Source: an uncultured Flavobacteriia bacterium (GTDB lineage: Bacteria > Bacteroidota > Bacteroidia > Flavobacteriales_D > Crocinitomicaceae). Taken from it: a DNA stretch of 64,000 nt. Numbering within the stretch: position 1 is the first letter of the stretch; the number at the start of each line of letters is the position of its first letter. Below, piece after piece: positions 18,957 to 26,797 of the stretch. Made by a program: the position numbers and the translations under genes. The notes beneath the pieces were generated by a model. It saw nothing but the letters and a program-made list of their open reading frames with translations. It ran no database searches and was not told where the DNA came from. The stretch spans positions 1 to 64,000 of the forward strand of contig CAIQQH010000008.1 of assembly GCA_903873915.1 (NCBI GenBank), given 5' to 3'.

Positions 18957-20033
18957 CTACTTCTGTGCGAAGCGGTACAAGATGTAAGCGATACCTCCAA
19001 ACAAGATATTCGGCACCCATACCGCTAATTCTGCAGGGAAACCAACCTTCATAGCGGCAACTGTTGTCACCTTCATGGCGAAGATGTAAATGAAAATAAT
19101 GCCCAATCCCAACGCTATACTAATCCCAATACCTCCGCGTTTTTTCCGCGAAGAAACAGAAACGCCAATGATTGTCAACACATAGGAGGCAAATGGGTAT
19201 GAGGTACGTTGGTTGAGCTCAATTTCGTACATCGGCACATTTCCTGAGCCCTTCTCCTTTTCCCTTTTGATGAATCCATTGAGTTCTGAATAGGTCATGG
19301 CTTCCGCAATATTATCTCGTTGCGCCATTTCCTCTATTCTAAACTTAAAAATTGTGTCTTTTTTCTGCCCTTCGTGGACCACATCATTTGGATAGCCAAC
19401 TCTTCGTTCAAAATAATCCGTCAACACCCATGTATCGGTGCCTTGCTTATTTTGTGCAGAACGCGCCTTGATAAAATACTTGAGCTTTTTGTCTTCACCC
19501 CATTGCTCGAGCACAAAGTCATTGACCATATTTTGTTCGGAGGAAAAACTCGAGAAATATACCACTTGGTTTCCAGGGTATTCTGCGTGGTAATCTTCCA
19601 CATACATGGCATCACGGTAATATTTCTCCTCAAATGCCAAGCGCACTTTATTCGCTTTAGGCAAGACGAAATGATTCATAAATAAGGAAATGATCATCAG
19701 TATTGTTGCGGAAATCATGTAAGGTCTCAAAAACCGGTGAAAGGGCCTACCACTGTTGAGCATCGGTATAATTTCAGAGTCTTGTGCCATTTTTGCGGTA
19801 AACCAAATCACTGAAACGAAAATAATCATCGAAGAAAACATATTCCCATAGAAGAGAATGAAGTTTAGGTAATACTCGAAAATGATTCCTGATAGTGGCG
19901 CCTGATTGTCGATAAATTCGCTCAAACGTTCCGCTAAATCAAAGACCATCGCTAGAAGCATGATGATCCCCAGCATGAAGAAGAAGGTCGTTAGGAACTT
20001 CCGAATGATATATTTATCGAGGATAGACAGCAC
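18957..20033 (-). CDS. LptF/LptG-type permease (YjgP/YjgQ family)
   Basis: A 358-residue inner membrane protein. Three TM helices at the N-terminus (FFFMLGIIMLLAMVFDL and two more) flank a periplasmic beta-jellyroll domain, with three more TM helices at the end. This is the layout of the LptF/LptG half of the lipopolysaccharide export ABC transporter. LDKYIIRKFLTTFF and the YPFASYVLTIIGVSVSSRKKRGG segment are family-typical. It starts 1 bp after tgt, a neighbourhood often seen in Bacteroidota. Which of the two (F or G) cannot be told. Confidence 0.88.
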   Translation of the reverse strand: MLSILDKYIIRKFLTTFFFMLGIIMLLAMVFDLAERLSEFIDNQAPLSGIIFEYYLNFILFYGNMFSSMIIFVSVIWFTAKMAQDSEIIPMLNSGRPFHRFLRPYMISATILMIISLFMNHFVLPKANKVRLAFEEKYYRDAMYVEDYHAEYPGNQVVYFSSFSSEQNMVNDFVLEQWGEDKKLKYFIKARSAQNKQGTDTWVLTDYFERRVGYPNDVVHEGQKKDTIFKFRIEEMAQRDNIAEAMTYSELNGFIKREKEKGSGNVPMYEIELNQRTSYPFASYVLTIIGVSVSSRKKRGGIGISIALGLGIIFIYIFAMKVTTVAAMKVGFPAELAVWVPNILFGGIAYILYRFAQK

Positions 20034-20034
20034 C

Positions 20035-21165
20035 TTATAATCGTTGTCCTAGTTTTGGCGTAATCGCATTTTTCCATTCCACAAACGAACCATTTAAGAT
20101 TCTCTGGCGTGCTTCTTTCATCAAATCAAGATAGAATGCCAAATTATGAATTGTCGCAATTTGAATCCCTAGATTTTCACCTGTTTTTATCAAATGACGC
20201 AAATAGGCCTTCGTATACACTTGATCCACAAATGCTTTTCCAGAAGCGTCAATAGGAGAAAAATCCATTTCCCATTTCTTATTTTTAATGTTGATTGTTC
20301 CTTCCCAGGTAAATAGCATACCGTGTCGTGCATTTCGCGAAGGCATCACGCAATCAAACATATCAATTCCCAAGGCAATGCATTCCAATAAATTTACTGG
20401 TGTACCTACCCCCATTAAATACCTTGGTTTTTCCTTAGGTAATATTTGGCAGACATGATCTGTCATTTCATACAACTCTTCATCTGGTTCACCAACTGAA
20501 AGTCCTCCGATGGCATTTCCTACGGCATCAAAGGATGCGATAGTCTCCGCCGATTCAGTCCTTAAATCCTTGTATACGCTTCCTTGTATGATTGGAAAAA
20601 GTGCTTGCTTGTAGCCGTATTTTGGTTCTGTTTGTTCCATTCGATCCATGCAGCGTTTCAACCAGCGGTGGGTCATGTGCATCGAACGTTTGGCATACTG
20701 ATAATCGCAGGGATAAGGTGTACATTCATCAAAAGCCATGATGATATCGGCACCTATAGAACGTTGAATGTCTATCGCTCGTTCGGGGGTGAAAAAATGA
20801 TAACTCCCATCGATGTGCGACTGGAACTTTACCCCCTCTTCATTTATTTTTCTTGAGCCGGACAACGAATACACCTGATATCCGCCACTGTCAGTAAGCA
20901 TAGGGCGTTCCCAGCCCATAAATTGATGAAGTCCACCAGCTGCTTCCAACACCTCAATGCCTGGTCGTAAAAACAAATGATAGGTGTTTCCAAGGATGAT
21001 TTGCGCATTGATGTCATCGCGCAATTCCTGCTGATGAACACCTTTTACCGAGCCAACTGTTCCTACAGGCATGAATATCGGAGTTTCAATTGTGCCGTGA
21101 TCGGTGTGCAATAATCCTACCCTTGCGCGGGATTTTGTATCGGTATGAAGAAGGTCAAAGTGCAT
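20035..21165 (-). CDS. tgt: tRNA-guanine (queuine) transglycosylase
   Basis: Exchanges guanine 34 for the queuosine precursor in GUN-anticodon tRNAs. At 376 residues it matches bacterial Tgt. Landmarks are PIFMPVGTVGSVKGV, LTDSGGYQVYSL with the catalytic Asp, and MGVGTPVNLLE. The zinc site is partly altered: the usual CxCxxC stretch is not present near residue 300 (VDQVYTKAYLRHL instead). Start chosen at the ATG giving MHFDLLHTDTKSRARVG. A TATCTTTG box lies 24 bp upstream. Confidence 0.93.
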   Translation of the reverse strand: MHFDLLHTDTKSRARVGLLHTDHGTIETPIFMPVGTVGSVKGVHQQELRDDINAQIILGNTYHLFLRPGIEVLEAAGGLHQFMGWERPMLTDSGGYQVYSLSGSRKINEEGVKFQSHIDGSYHFFTPERAIDIQRSIGADIIMAFDECTPYPCDYQYAKRSMHMTHRWLKRCMDRMEQTEPKYGYKQALFPIIQGSVYKDLRTESAETIASFDAVGNAIGGLSVGEPDEELYEMTDHVCQILPKEKPRYLMGVGTPVNLLECIALGIDMFDCVMPSRNARHGMLFTWEGTINIKNKKWEMDFSPIDASGKAFVDQVYTKAYLRHLIKTGENLGIQIATIHNLAFYLDLMKEARQRILNGSFVEWKNAITPKLGQRL

Positions 21166-21188
21166 AAAATGTTGAAAACTAAACGGCG

Positions 21189-21196
21189 CAAAGATA
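21189..21196 (-). promoter_or_regulatory. Promoter -7 box of tgt
   Basis: TATCTTTG on the minus strand. It should serve tgt and the permease gene. Confidence 0.5.
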
Positions 21197-21227
21197 AAGC
21201 TATTTCATTAGTCCCCCCATCTTTGCA

Positions 21228-22385
21228 ATGAAGCTTTACGACGACATGCATTTTATACCATCTTTCGAGCCATCTGCATTTTTTTATGTCTTCCTAACGT
21301 TTGGGATTACTGCGCTCGTTCATCTTACATATGTGCTTGTTATTCAGGGTAGATTCGCGTTTTACACGCAAAAAAAATCAGTGAGTCCAGACTCAACTCT
21401 TCCCCCTATTTCGCTCATCATTGCCGCACGAAACGAGTCGGACAATCTGTATGAAAACCTTCCTTTTATACTAGACCAAGACTACCCCTTGTTTGAGGTC
21501 ATTGTCATTAACAACCAATCTGTAGATGATTCGAGTCAACTGTTGCGATCATTTCAGCATGAATATCCAAACCTACATGTGATCGAAGTTGAGCGCAACC
21601 CACACCTTCGGCCTGGAAAGAAACTCTCGATAACCATAGGCATTAAAGGGGCGCAGTATGACCATTTCATATTGACGGATGCAGATTGTCGTCCGGCTTC
21701 GCGCTTATGGCTTCAGTTGATGGCAACATCGTTCTCCGAAGAGAAAGAATTGGTAATCGGCTATGGGCCCTATACAAAGTCTGAGGGATTTTTAAACAGT
21801 CTTATTCGCTTCGACACCGCCTCTATAGGCATCAGCTATTTTTCGATGGCACTATCCGGATTGACGTATATGGGGGTTGGCAGAAACATTGGCTATACCA
21901 AAAACCTATTTGAATCAGTCAAGGGATTTCGATCACACTATGAGCTGGCCTCTGGGGACGATGATCTTTTTGTTCAGGAAGCAGCAACTAAGAAGAATGT
22001 TAGGATCAATGTCGATAAAAACACCTTCTGCTATTCTGCCCCTTGCGCTGACTGGGATTCATGGATTAGACAAAAAACAAGACACTACACGACTACAGAT
22101 CGCTATGAGGTTATTAAAAAATGGATGTTAGGAATATATCCATTGACCATGTTGATCTTGCTTATATCCTTTGTTATTTTGATGCTGAGTAATGATTTTC
22201 GATGGTTAAGTGCCTCGGTCTTCATTTTCGTTACAGGTGTTAAATGGTGGATACAAGGCCGTTGTTTCAATAAATTGAACGAGGGCAGCTTAGTAAAGTA
22301 CCTGCCATTGTGGGATATCATGTATACGATTTTGATGCCGATCATTTATTATTCATCTGAAAAAAAGGCAGCAAACAAATGGTAG
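21228..22385 (+). CDS. Family 2 glycosyltransferase, membrane bound
   Basis: A 385-residue protein with one TM helix at the start (FYVFLTFGITALVHLTYVLVI), a GT-A catalytic domain, and two or three TM helices at the end. Catalytic markers are SLIIAARNESDNLYENL, LTDADCRP (metal DxD-type), GDDDLFVQEA and a W-x-R-Q-K motif (WIRQKTRHY) as in processive or lipid-linked GT2 enzymes. The acceptor is unknown. Its end overlaps the sigma factor gene by 7 bp. Confidence 0.85.
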   Translation: MKLYDDMHFIPSFEPSAFFYVFLTFGITALVHLTYVLVIQGRFAFYTQKKSVSPDSTLPPISLIIAARNESDNLYENLPFILDQDYPLFEVIVINNQSVDDSSQLLRSFQHEYPNLHVIEVERNPHLRPGKKLSITIGIKGAQYDHFILTDADCRPASRLWLQLMATSFSEEKELVIGYGPYTKSEGFLNSLIRFDTASIGISYFSMALSGLTYMGVGRNIGYTKNLFESVKGFRSHYELASGDDDLFVQEAATKKNVRINVDKNTFCYSAPCADWDSWIRQKTRHYTTTDRYEVIKKWMLGIYPLTMLILLISFVILMLSNDFRWLSASVFIFVTGVKWWIQGRCFNKLNEGSLVKYLPLWDIMYTILMPIIYYSSEKKAANKW

Positions 22386-22984
22386 AAGGCGAACACTTAT
22401 CCGACAAAGCACGACATGATCTCATTCTTGTAGAAGCGGCGAAGGCAGGCAATCAAGCGGCATATGCTGAATTGATGGACAGGTATAGAGAATCGATTTA
22501 TTACATGATGCTGAAAATGGTGAAAAACCAAGATGATGCCGACGATTTAACGATTGAGGCATTTGGAAAAGCATTTAATCGCCTAGAACAATACTCTCCA
22601 AGTTATGCCTTTAGCACATGGCTTTTTAAAATAGCTTCCAACAATTGCATTGACTTTATTCGCAAGAAACGCATCAGATTCACTTCAATGGATACCGGAT
22701 TCACCTCGAGCGATGGTGAAGTAGTCTATATTGAAGCAAAAGCTTCGGTTATGAATCCAGAGGAAACGATCATTCATGGGCAAAAAGTATCGCACATGCG
22801 CGTCCTTGTGAGCAAATTAAAGCCGCGATATCGCGAGCTTGTTGAAAAGCGCTATTTTGAAGAATTGAGTTATGAGGAAATTGCGGATGAATTGAATCTT
22901 CCTTTAGGCACAGTTAAGGCACAGTTGTTCCGCGCGCGTGACTTCTTGGCAGGAATGATGGAAAAAACAAAAGACACGATTTAA
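22379..22984 (+). CDS. ECF-type RNA polymerase sigma factor
   Basis: A 201-residue protein with region 2 (YMMLKMVKNQDDADDLTIEAF, then FSTWLFKIASNNCIDFIRKK) and region 4 (SYEEIADELNLPLGTVKAQLFRAR). No anti-sigma gene lies beside it; the next gene is rsmG. It overlaps the preceding glycosyltransferase gene by 7 bp, implying coupled translation. Confidence 0.92.
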   Translation: MVEGEHLSDKARHDLILVEAAKAGNQAAYAELMDRYRESIYYMMLKMVKNQDDADDLTIEAFGKAFNRLEQYSPSYAFSTWLFKIASNNCIDFIRKKRIRFTSMDTGFTSSDGEVVYIEAKASVMNPEETIIHGQKVSHMRVLVSKLKPRYRELVEKRYFEELSYEEIADELNLPLGTVKAQLFRARDFLAGMMEKTKDTI

Positions 22985-23034
22985 TCTGCGCATTCGATCA
23001 CCTCAATTTCATCGGCAAACCGTGCCTTTTCATC

Positions 23035-23655
23035 ATGAAGCAAATTGAACATTATTTCCCCAATCTTACTGAAATTCAAAAGCATCAATTTGATCAATTG
23101 GGAAATCTTTACGCGCAATGGAACGAACAGATCAATGTGATTTCCCGTAAAGACACTGAAAATTTTTATGAGCGGCATGTGCTACATTCACTCGGCATTG
23201 CCAAGGTGATCGAATTTTCAGAAGGATCTAAAATTCTTGATATAGGCACTGGTGGAGGATTTCCTGGAGTCCCACTGGCCATCCTCTTTCCTGATTGCCA
23301 ATTCACCTTGGTAGATTCCATTGGAAAGAAGATTCGGGTAGTCAACGAAGTGAAAAATGAGTTGGGACTGATGAATGTCGTTGCTATACATGAACGAGCG
23401 GAAAACATTGTAGACAAATTTGACTTTATTGTAAGTCGAGCAGTAACAGCTATGCCAGATTTTATCCTATGGACAAAGGGTAAAATATCGAAAAACAACC
23501 GAAACACATTGAAAAATGGGATTTTGTACCTGAAAGGTGGCGACTTAAGCGAAGAACTTTCAACCGTTCAACAAAAATTGAAAATTTTCAACTTGAGTGA
23601 AATTTACTCAGAAGAGTTTTTCGAGACAAAAAAGATCGTTCACGTCAGTCTCTAA
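23035..23655 (+). CDS. rsmG: 16S rRNA (guanine-527 N7) methyltransferase RsmG
   Basis: 206 residues with the SAM-binding motif ILDIGTGGGFPGVPLAI, then TLVDSIGKK and VSRAV, all family-typical. Methylates G527 in the decoding region. It sits 50 bp after the sigma gene and converges on the next gene. Confidence 0.93.
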   Translation: MKQIEHYFPNLTEIQKHQFDQLGNLYAQWNEQINVISRKDTENFYERHVLHSLGIAKVIEFSEGSKILDIGTGGGFPGVPLAILFPDCQFTLVDSIGKKIRVVNEVKNELGLMNVVAIHERAENIVDKFDFIVSRAVTAMPDFILWTKGKISKNNRNTLKNGILYLKGGDLSEELSTVQQKLKIFNLSEIYSEEFFETKKIVHVSL

Positions 23656-23667
23656 CTGACAAAAGAA

Positions 23668-24207
23668 TTAGGACAGTTTATATTTTTTGAAGAACACATC
23701 CCAGTCCCAGATAAAATTCGCCATTACCTCATCCAGTCGCTTTAAAAATAATGGGTTTGGAGCCTGCATGCGTTTGAAGTAATCATCCTGAAATTCATTC
23801 AAGCCATATTTATGAAACATTGCTTTAGACATGCCATAAATCATGTTTTTTGAAGGATGATTTACACGTGTGATAAACGACTGATAATCGCGAACAAGCT
23901 TTTCAAAATCAGCTTCTTTCATGTCATAAATACGCGCTAATTTTTCAAAAATCAACTTTTCAACACGACCTGCTTGTTCCGCTTCAAAAGTGCTTTCCAA
24001 AAAAGATAAATTACCCACGATAACGATCATTCCAAACTCACCGCTTTCTGTACTCGACATTTCGGGAGATTTCATAAAAGCAGCATCTTCATTAATGAGA
24101 GATGCTACCTCTTTAAAACCATTATCCACCGAATCAAAAATCGCGTTTATGAACAGGTTTGCAACTTGGTTGTCCGAAAGTCTGCGCTTAATCAATGTTC
24201 CCAGCAT
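23668..24207 (-). CDS. Conserved hypothetical protein
   Basis: A 179-residue soluble, helical protein without signal peptide or TM segment. I do not recognise a named domain. The Lys/Arg-rich start (LIKRRLSDNQVANLF) and the aromatic end (NFIWDWDVFFKKYKL) look like a conserved Bacteroidota orphan. Promoter box TAAATTTG lies at 24239-24246. It is convergent with rsmG, with a 12-bp gap. Confidence 0.65.
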   Translation of the reverse strand: MLGTLIKRRLSDNQVANLFINAIFDSVDNGFKEVASLINEDAAFMKSPEMSSTESGEFGMIVIVGNLSFLESTFEAEQAGRVEKLIFEKLARIYDMKEADFEKLVRDYQSFITRVNHPSKNMIYGMSKAMFHKYGLNEFQDDYFKRMQAPNPLFLKRLDEVMANFIWDWDVFFKKYKLS

Positions 24208-24238
24208 AATGTCCTGTGTTGATAATACTTACTACTTA

Positions 24239-24246
24239 CAAATTTA
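24239..24246 (-). promoter_or_regulatory. Promoter -7 box of the hypothetical gene
   Basis: TAAATTTG on the minus strand, 31 bp before the start codon. Confidence 0.4.
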
Positions 24247-24421
24247 ACGATGTAGTGAAGGGCATGACGGCTGTGTCCCTTAAGGTTTTCAACCAAGTTT
24301 TCAACACTATTCAACAGATTTCACCACTTTTCGTGAAAGTATCAGTCAAAAAACCATTCTTGTCTTACCATTTCGCCAAAAAGACAGCAACGCAAAGTCC
24401 CCCTGTTAAGTGCAAAAAGAG

Positions 24422-26077
24422 TCATTTATCCCCACTTAAAACCTCTAAGATGGGCGAGCCAGTCATAGCGCCACTGCGCTGAAGCTGAAGGATATGAGAC
24501 AATGTCGCCGCGATATCTGTAATTTCAATGGTACGAAACACATCCTGAGCGGGAATTGATGCGCCGTACCAAAGCAGTGGGACATGCGTATCATAGTTGA
24601 AGGCTGAACCATGACTAGTCCCTTTATGTGCTGCCGCATTATCAATTTCTTTCATTAAATAGCCAGGCTCAAGGATAAACACCACATCACCACTTTCTTT
24701 CGGATGAACCCCTTTCAAGACCATTGCTTGCCATTCATCTCTTGCAGCAGTGCTCAAATCTGTTGGTGTGTAAACAGCTTTAACCTCTGACCACCTGCGA
24801 ATTTGATCCGCTACGAATTCAGCCACTTGATCAATGGTCAAATGAAGTTCTGCTATTTTTTTGTGGTCCAAATAAATGTTTTGATTCTCTTCACACAAAA
24901 CCAATGGAGCACCAAATTTTTCAGCACTCGCCTTTTTCAACAATTCAAGTGGCTCTTTGACGAACATGTAACCGCCAGGCAACTTTTTATCGACCAAATA
25001 TTGAGGCACAGGAACCACCGCATGGTCAGCCGTTAAGAACAATACAAATCCATCTTTGCCATATTGTTTTTCTAAGCTACAAATCAATCGTGCAATCTCA
25101 ATGTCCAATCGCAAGTACATATCTTCCAATTCAACTGAGCGCAAACCAAACGAATGTCCGGCAATGTCGGGGGTAGAATAGGAAATACAGAGCATGTCGG
25201 TTTGGTTATCCGCACCAAGATTCTCTGAAGACATGGCTTGTAAGGCGAAATTTGTTAGGTAAGTATTGGCAAAAGGTGTTGCCGTAAAAAGGGAGAAGTT
25301 GTTTTTTCCAGCAGCGAGTGAAGAAGCATTCATTTGCCCTAAATCATAGGGAAATGTAGGGGTTGTCTTCCCTGAAAGAACTTGTTCGTAGGGAGAATCA
25401 TCGGGCCCTGACGCCGTGTAACTTGAGATATCGTAGAGTGTATTCCACGACTGTTTCATGTACTTTTCCGCGTTGTCACTGGCATTAAAGTCCTGCACCC
25501 ATTTGGGCAATTCACTTTTAAAAAACGTACTTGTGATGAATTTCCCTGTCGCATAATCAAACCAATACGAGCCATCGCTCAAATGTCCACCTGGCAAAAT
25601 GGCACTGCGGTCCTTGATGGAAATGGAAACCACTTTTGCACTTGGATACGTCATTTTGAGTTGATCCGTTATGGTGTAAGTTTTTAAATTTTTTGGTGAA
25701 CACATGCCGCCAGAAGCACTTGTTCCTACAGACTTCTCTGTTGAGTCATAGACACAATTCAATACTTTTCCTGAGTTGCGGTCATACCATTCATTCCCAA
25801 CAATCCCATGATTCGCTGGTGTAGTACCTGTGTAAATACTGGCATGCCCAGGTCCAGTAAATGTTGGAACATAATTGTATAGCGTTGTGCGGCAGTTGGT
25901 GCCATTTTTCATAATTTTCCTGAACCCATTTTCTCCAAAGCGCTCTTGATAGCGATAGAGGTATTCGTAACACATTTGGTCCACTACGATTCCAACAACA
26001 AGTTTGGGTTGTTCTGATTTTTGATTGAAGGCAAAAAGTGGTAAACTAAGTGCTATATAAACGAGCAGATTTTTCAT
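24422..26077 (-). CDS. pafA: PafA-like alkaline phosphatase
   Basis: A 551-residue secreted phosphomonoesterase of the phosphate-irrepressible type known from flavobacteria. Signal peptide is LLVYIALSLPLFAF. The nucleophile Thr lies in PTFTGPGHASIYTG, the phosphate-binding Asn in IVGNEWYDR, and the Lys/Arg pair that marks PafA in SIKDRSAILPGG. The zinc ligands include VDQM, PDIAGHSFG and TADHA. It should release phosphate in the periplasm. A close relative acting on phosphodiesters (NPP) lacks the Lys/Arg pair, so PafA is preferred. Confidence 0.88.
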   Translation of the reverse strand: MKNLLVYIALSLPLFAFNQKSEQPKLVVGIVVDQMCYEYLYRYQERFGENGFRKIMKNGTNCRTTLYNYVPTFTGPGHASIYTGTTPANHGIVGNEWYDRNSGKVLNCVYDSTEKSVGTSASGGMCSPKNLKTYTITDQLKMTYPSAKVVSISIKDRSAILPGGHLSDGSYWFDYATGKFITSTFFKSELPKWVQDFNASDNAEKYMKQSWNTLYDISSYTASGPDDSPYEQVLSGKTTPTFPYDLGQMNASSLAAGKNNFSLFTATPFANTYLTNFALQAMSSENLGADNQTDMLCISYSTPDIAGHSFGLRSVELEDMYLRLDIEIARLICSLEKQYGKDGFVLFLTADHAVVPVPQYLVDKKLPGGYMFVKEPLELLKKASAEKFGAPLVLCEENQNIYLDHKKIAELHLTIDQVAEFVADQIRRWSEVKAVYTPTDLSTAARDEWQAMVLKGVHPKESGDVVFILEPGYLMKEIDNAAAHKGTSHGSAFNYDTHVPLLWYGASIPAQDVFRTIEITDIAATLSHILQLQRSGAMTGSPILEVLSGDK

Positions 26078-26136
26078 GCGATAAAATTTGATGTTTAAAA
26101 TTAGTCAAAGCAATACATTCGCGTTCAATTCACCAT

Positions 26137-26144
26137 TAACTTTG
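26137..26144 (+). promoter_or_regulatory. Promoter -7 box of miaE
   Basis: TAACTTTG, 12 bp before the miaE ATG. This predicts a very short leader. Confidence 0.45.
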
Positions 26145-26156
26145 CAATAAAAAAAG

Positions 26157-26747
26157 ATGCTCGGATTGAAAATGGCAACTGATCCTCGATGGGTAAATCT
26201 CGTCGAAAAGAACATTCAAGAAATTCTCATTGACCATGCGTTTTGTGAGCAAAAGGCTGCAAGCAATGCTATTTCGATGATTGTGCAATACCCGCAATAC
26301 CCAGATTTAGTAGATGCCATGACGGCCATTTGCCAAGAAGAGATGGAGCATTTCCACATGGTACATCAAAAACTTCAAGAACGAGGATTCACCCTAGGGT
26401 TTGAGCGCAAAGACCCCTATGTACATGATTTATCTGATTATTTAAAAAAGTCCAAAAATACGGGGTCACGCGCCAGCCATTTTGTCAATCAGATGTTGTT
26501 TGCTGCAATGATTGAGGCGCGCAGCTGCGAGCGGTTTAAAATACTCTCAGAAGAAATAAACGATGAGGACTTGCGAGCATTCTATCGATCACTGATGGAA
26601 AGTGAAGCAAGGCATTATACAACCTTCTTGGGGTTTGCACGAAAATATGGCGAAGGAATTCCTGTGGAAGAGCGTTGGAACGACTTCTTAGAATTTGAAT
26701 CTTCTCTGATGGAGAAGTATGGTAAAAATGAAACGATGCACGGATAA
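26157..26747 (+). CDS. miaE: tRNA 2-methylthio-N6-isopentenyladenosine-37 hydroxylase MiaE
   Basis: 196 residues forming a ferritin-like four-helix bundle. The di-iron ligands appear as EEMEHFHMVH and SEARHYTTF, with a further Glu in MIEARSCERF. The enzyme hydroxylates the isopentenyl side chain at tRNA A37. Monocistronic here. Confidence 0.9.
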   Translation: MLGLKMATDPRWVNLVEKNIQEILIDHAFCEQKAASNAISMIVQYPQYPDLVDAMTAICQEEMEHFHMVHQKLQERGFTLGFERKDPYVHDLSDYLKKSKNTGSRASHFVNQMLFAAMIEARSCERFKILSEEINDEDLRAFYRSLMESEARHYTTFLGFARKYGEGIPVEERWNDFLEFESSLMEKYGKNETMHG

Positions 26748-26775
26748 AAAAAGGGCGAATGTATATCCGCCCTTC
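26746..26775 (-). terminator. Intrinsic terminator of the M14 carboxypeptidase gene
   Basis: AAGGGCG / CGCCCTT stem with a T run on the minus strand, 23 bp past the stop. It may also stop miaE transcripts. Confidence 0.65.
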
Positions 26776-26797
26776 CAATATTATTTGTTGTATTTCC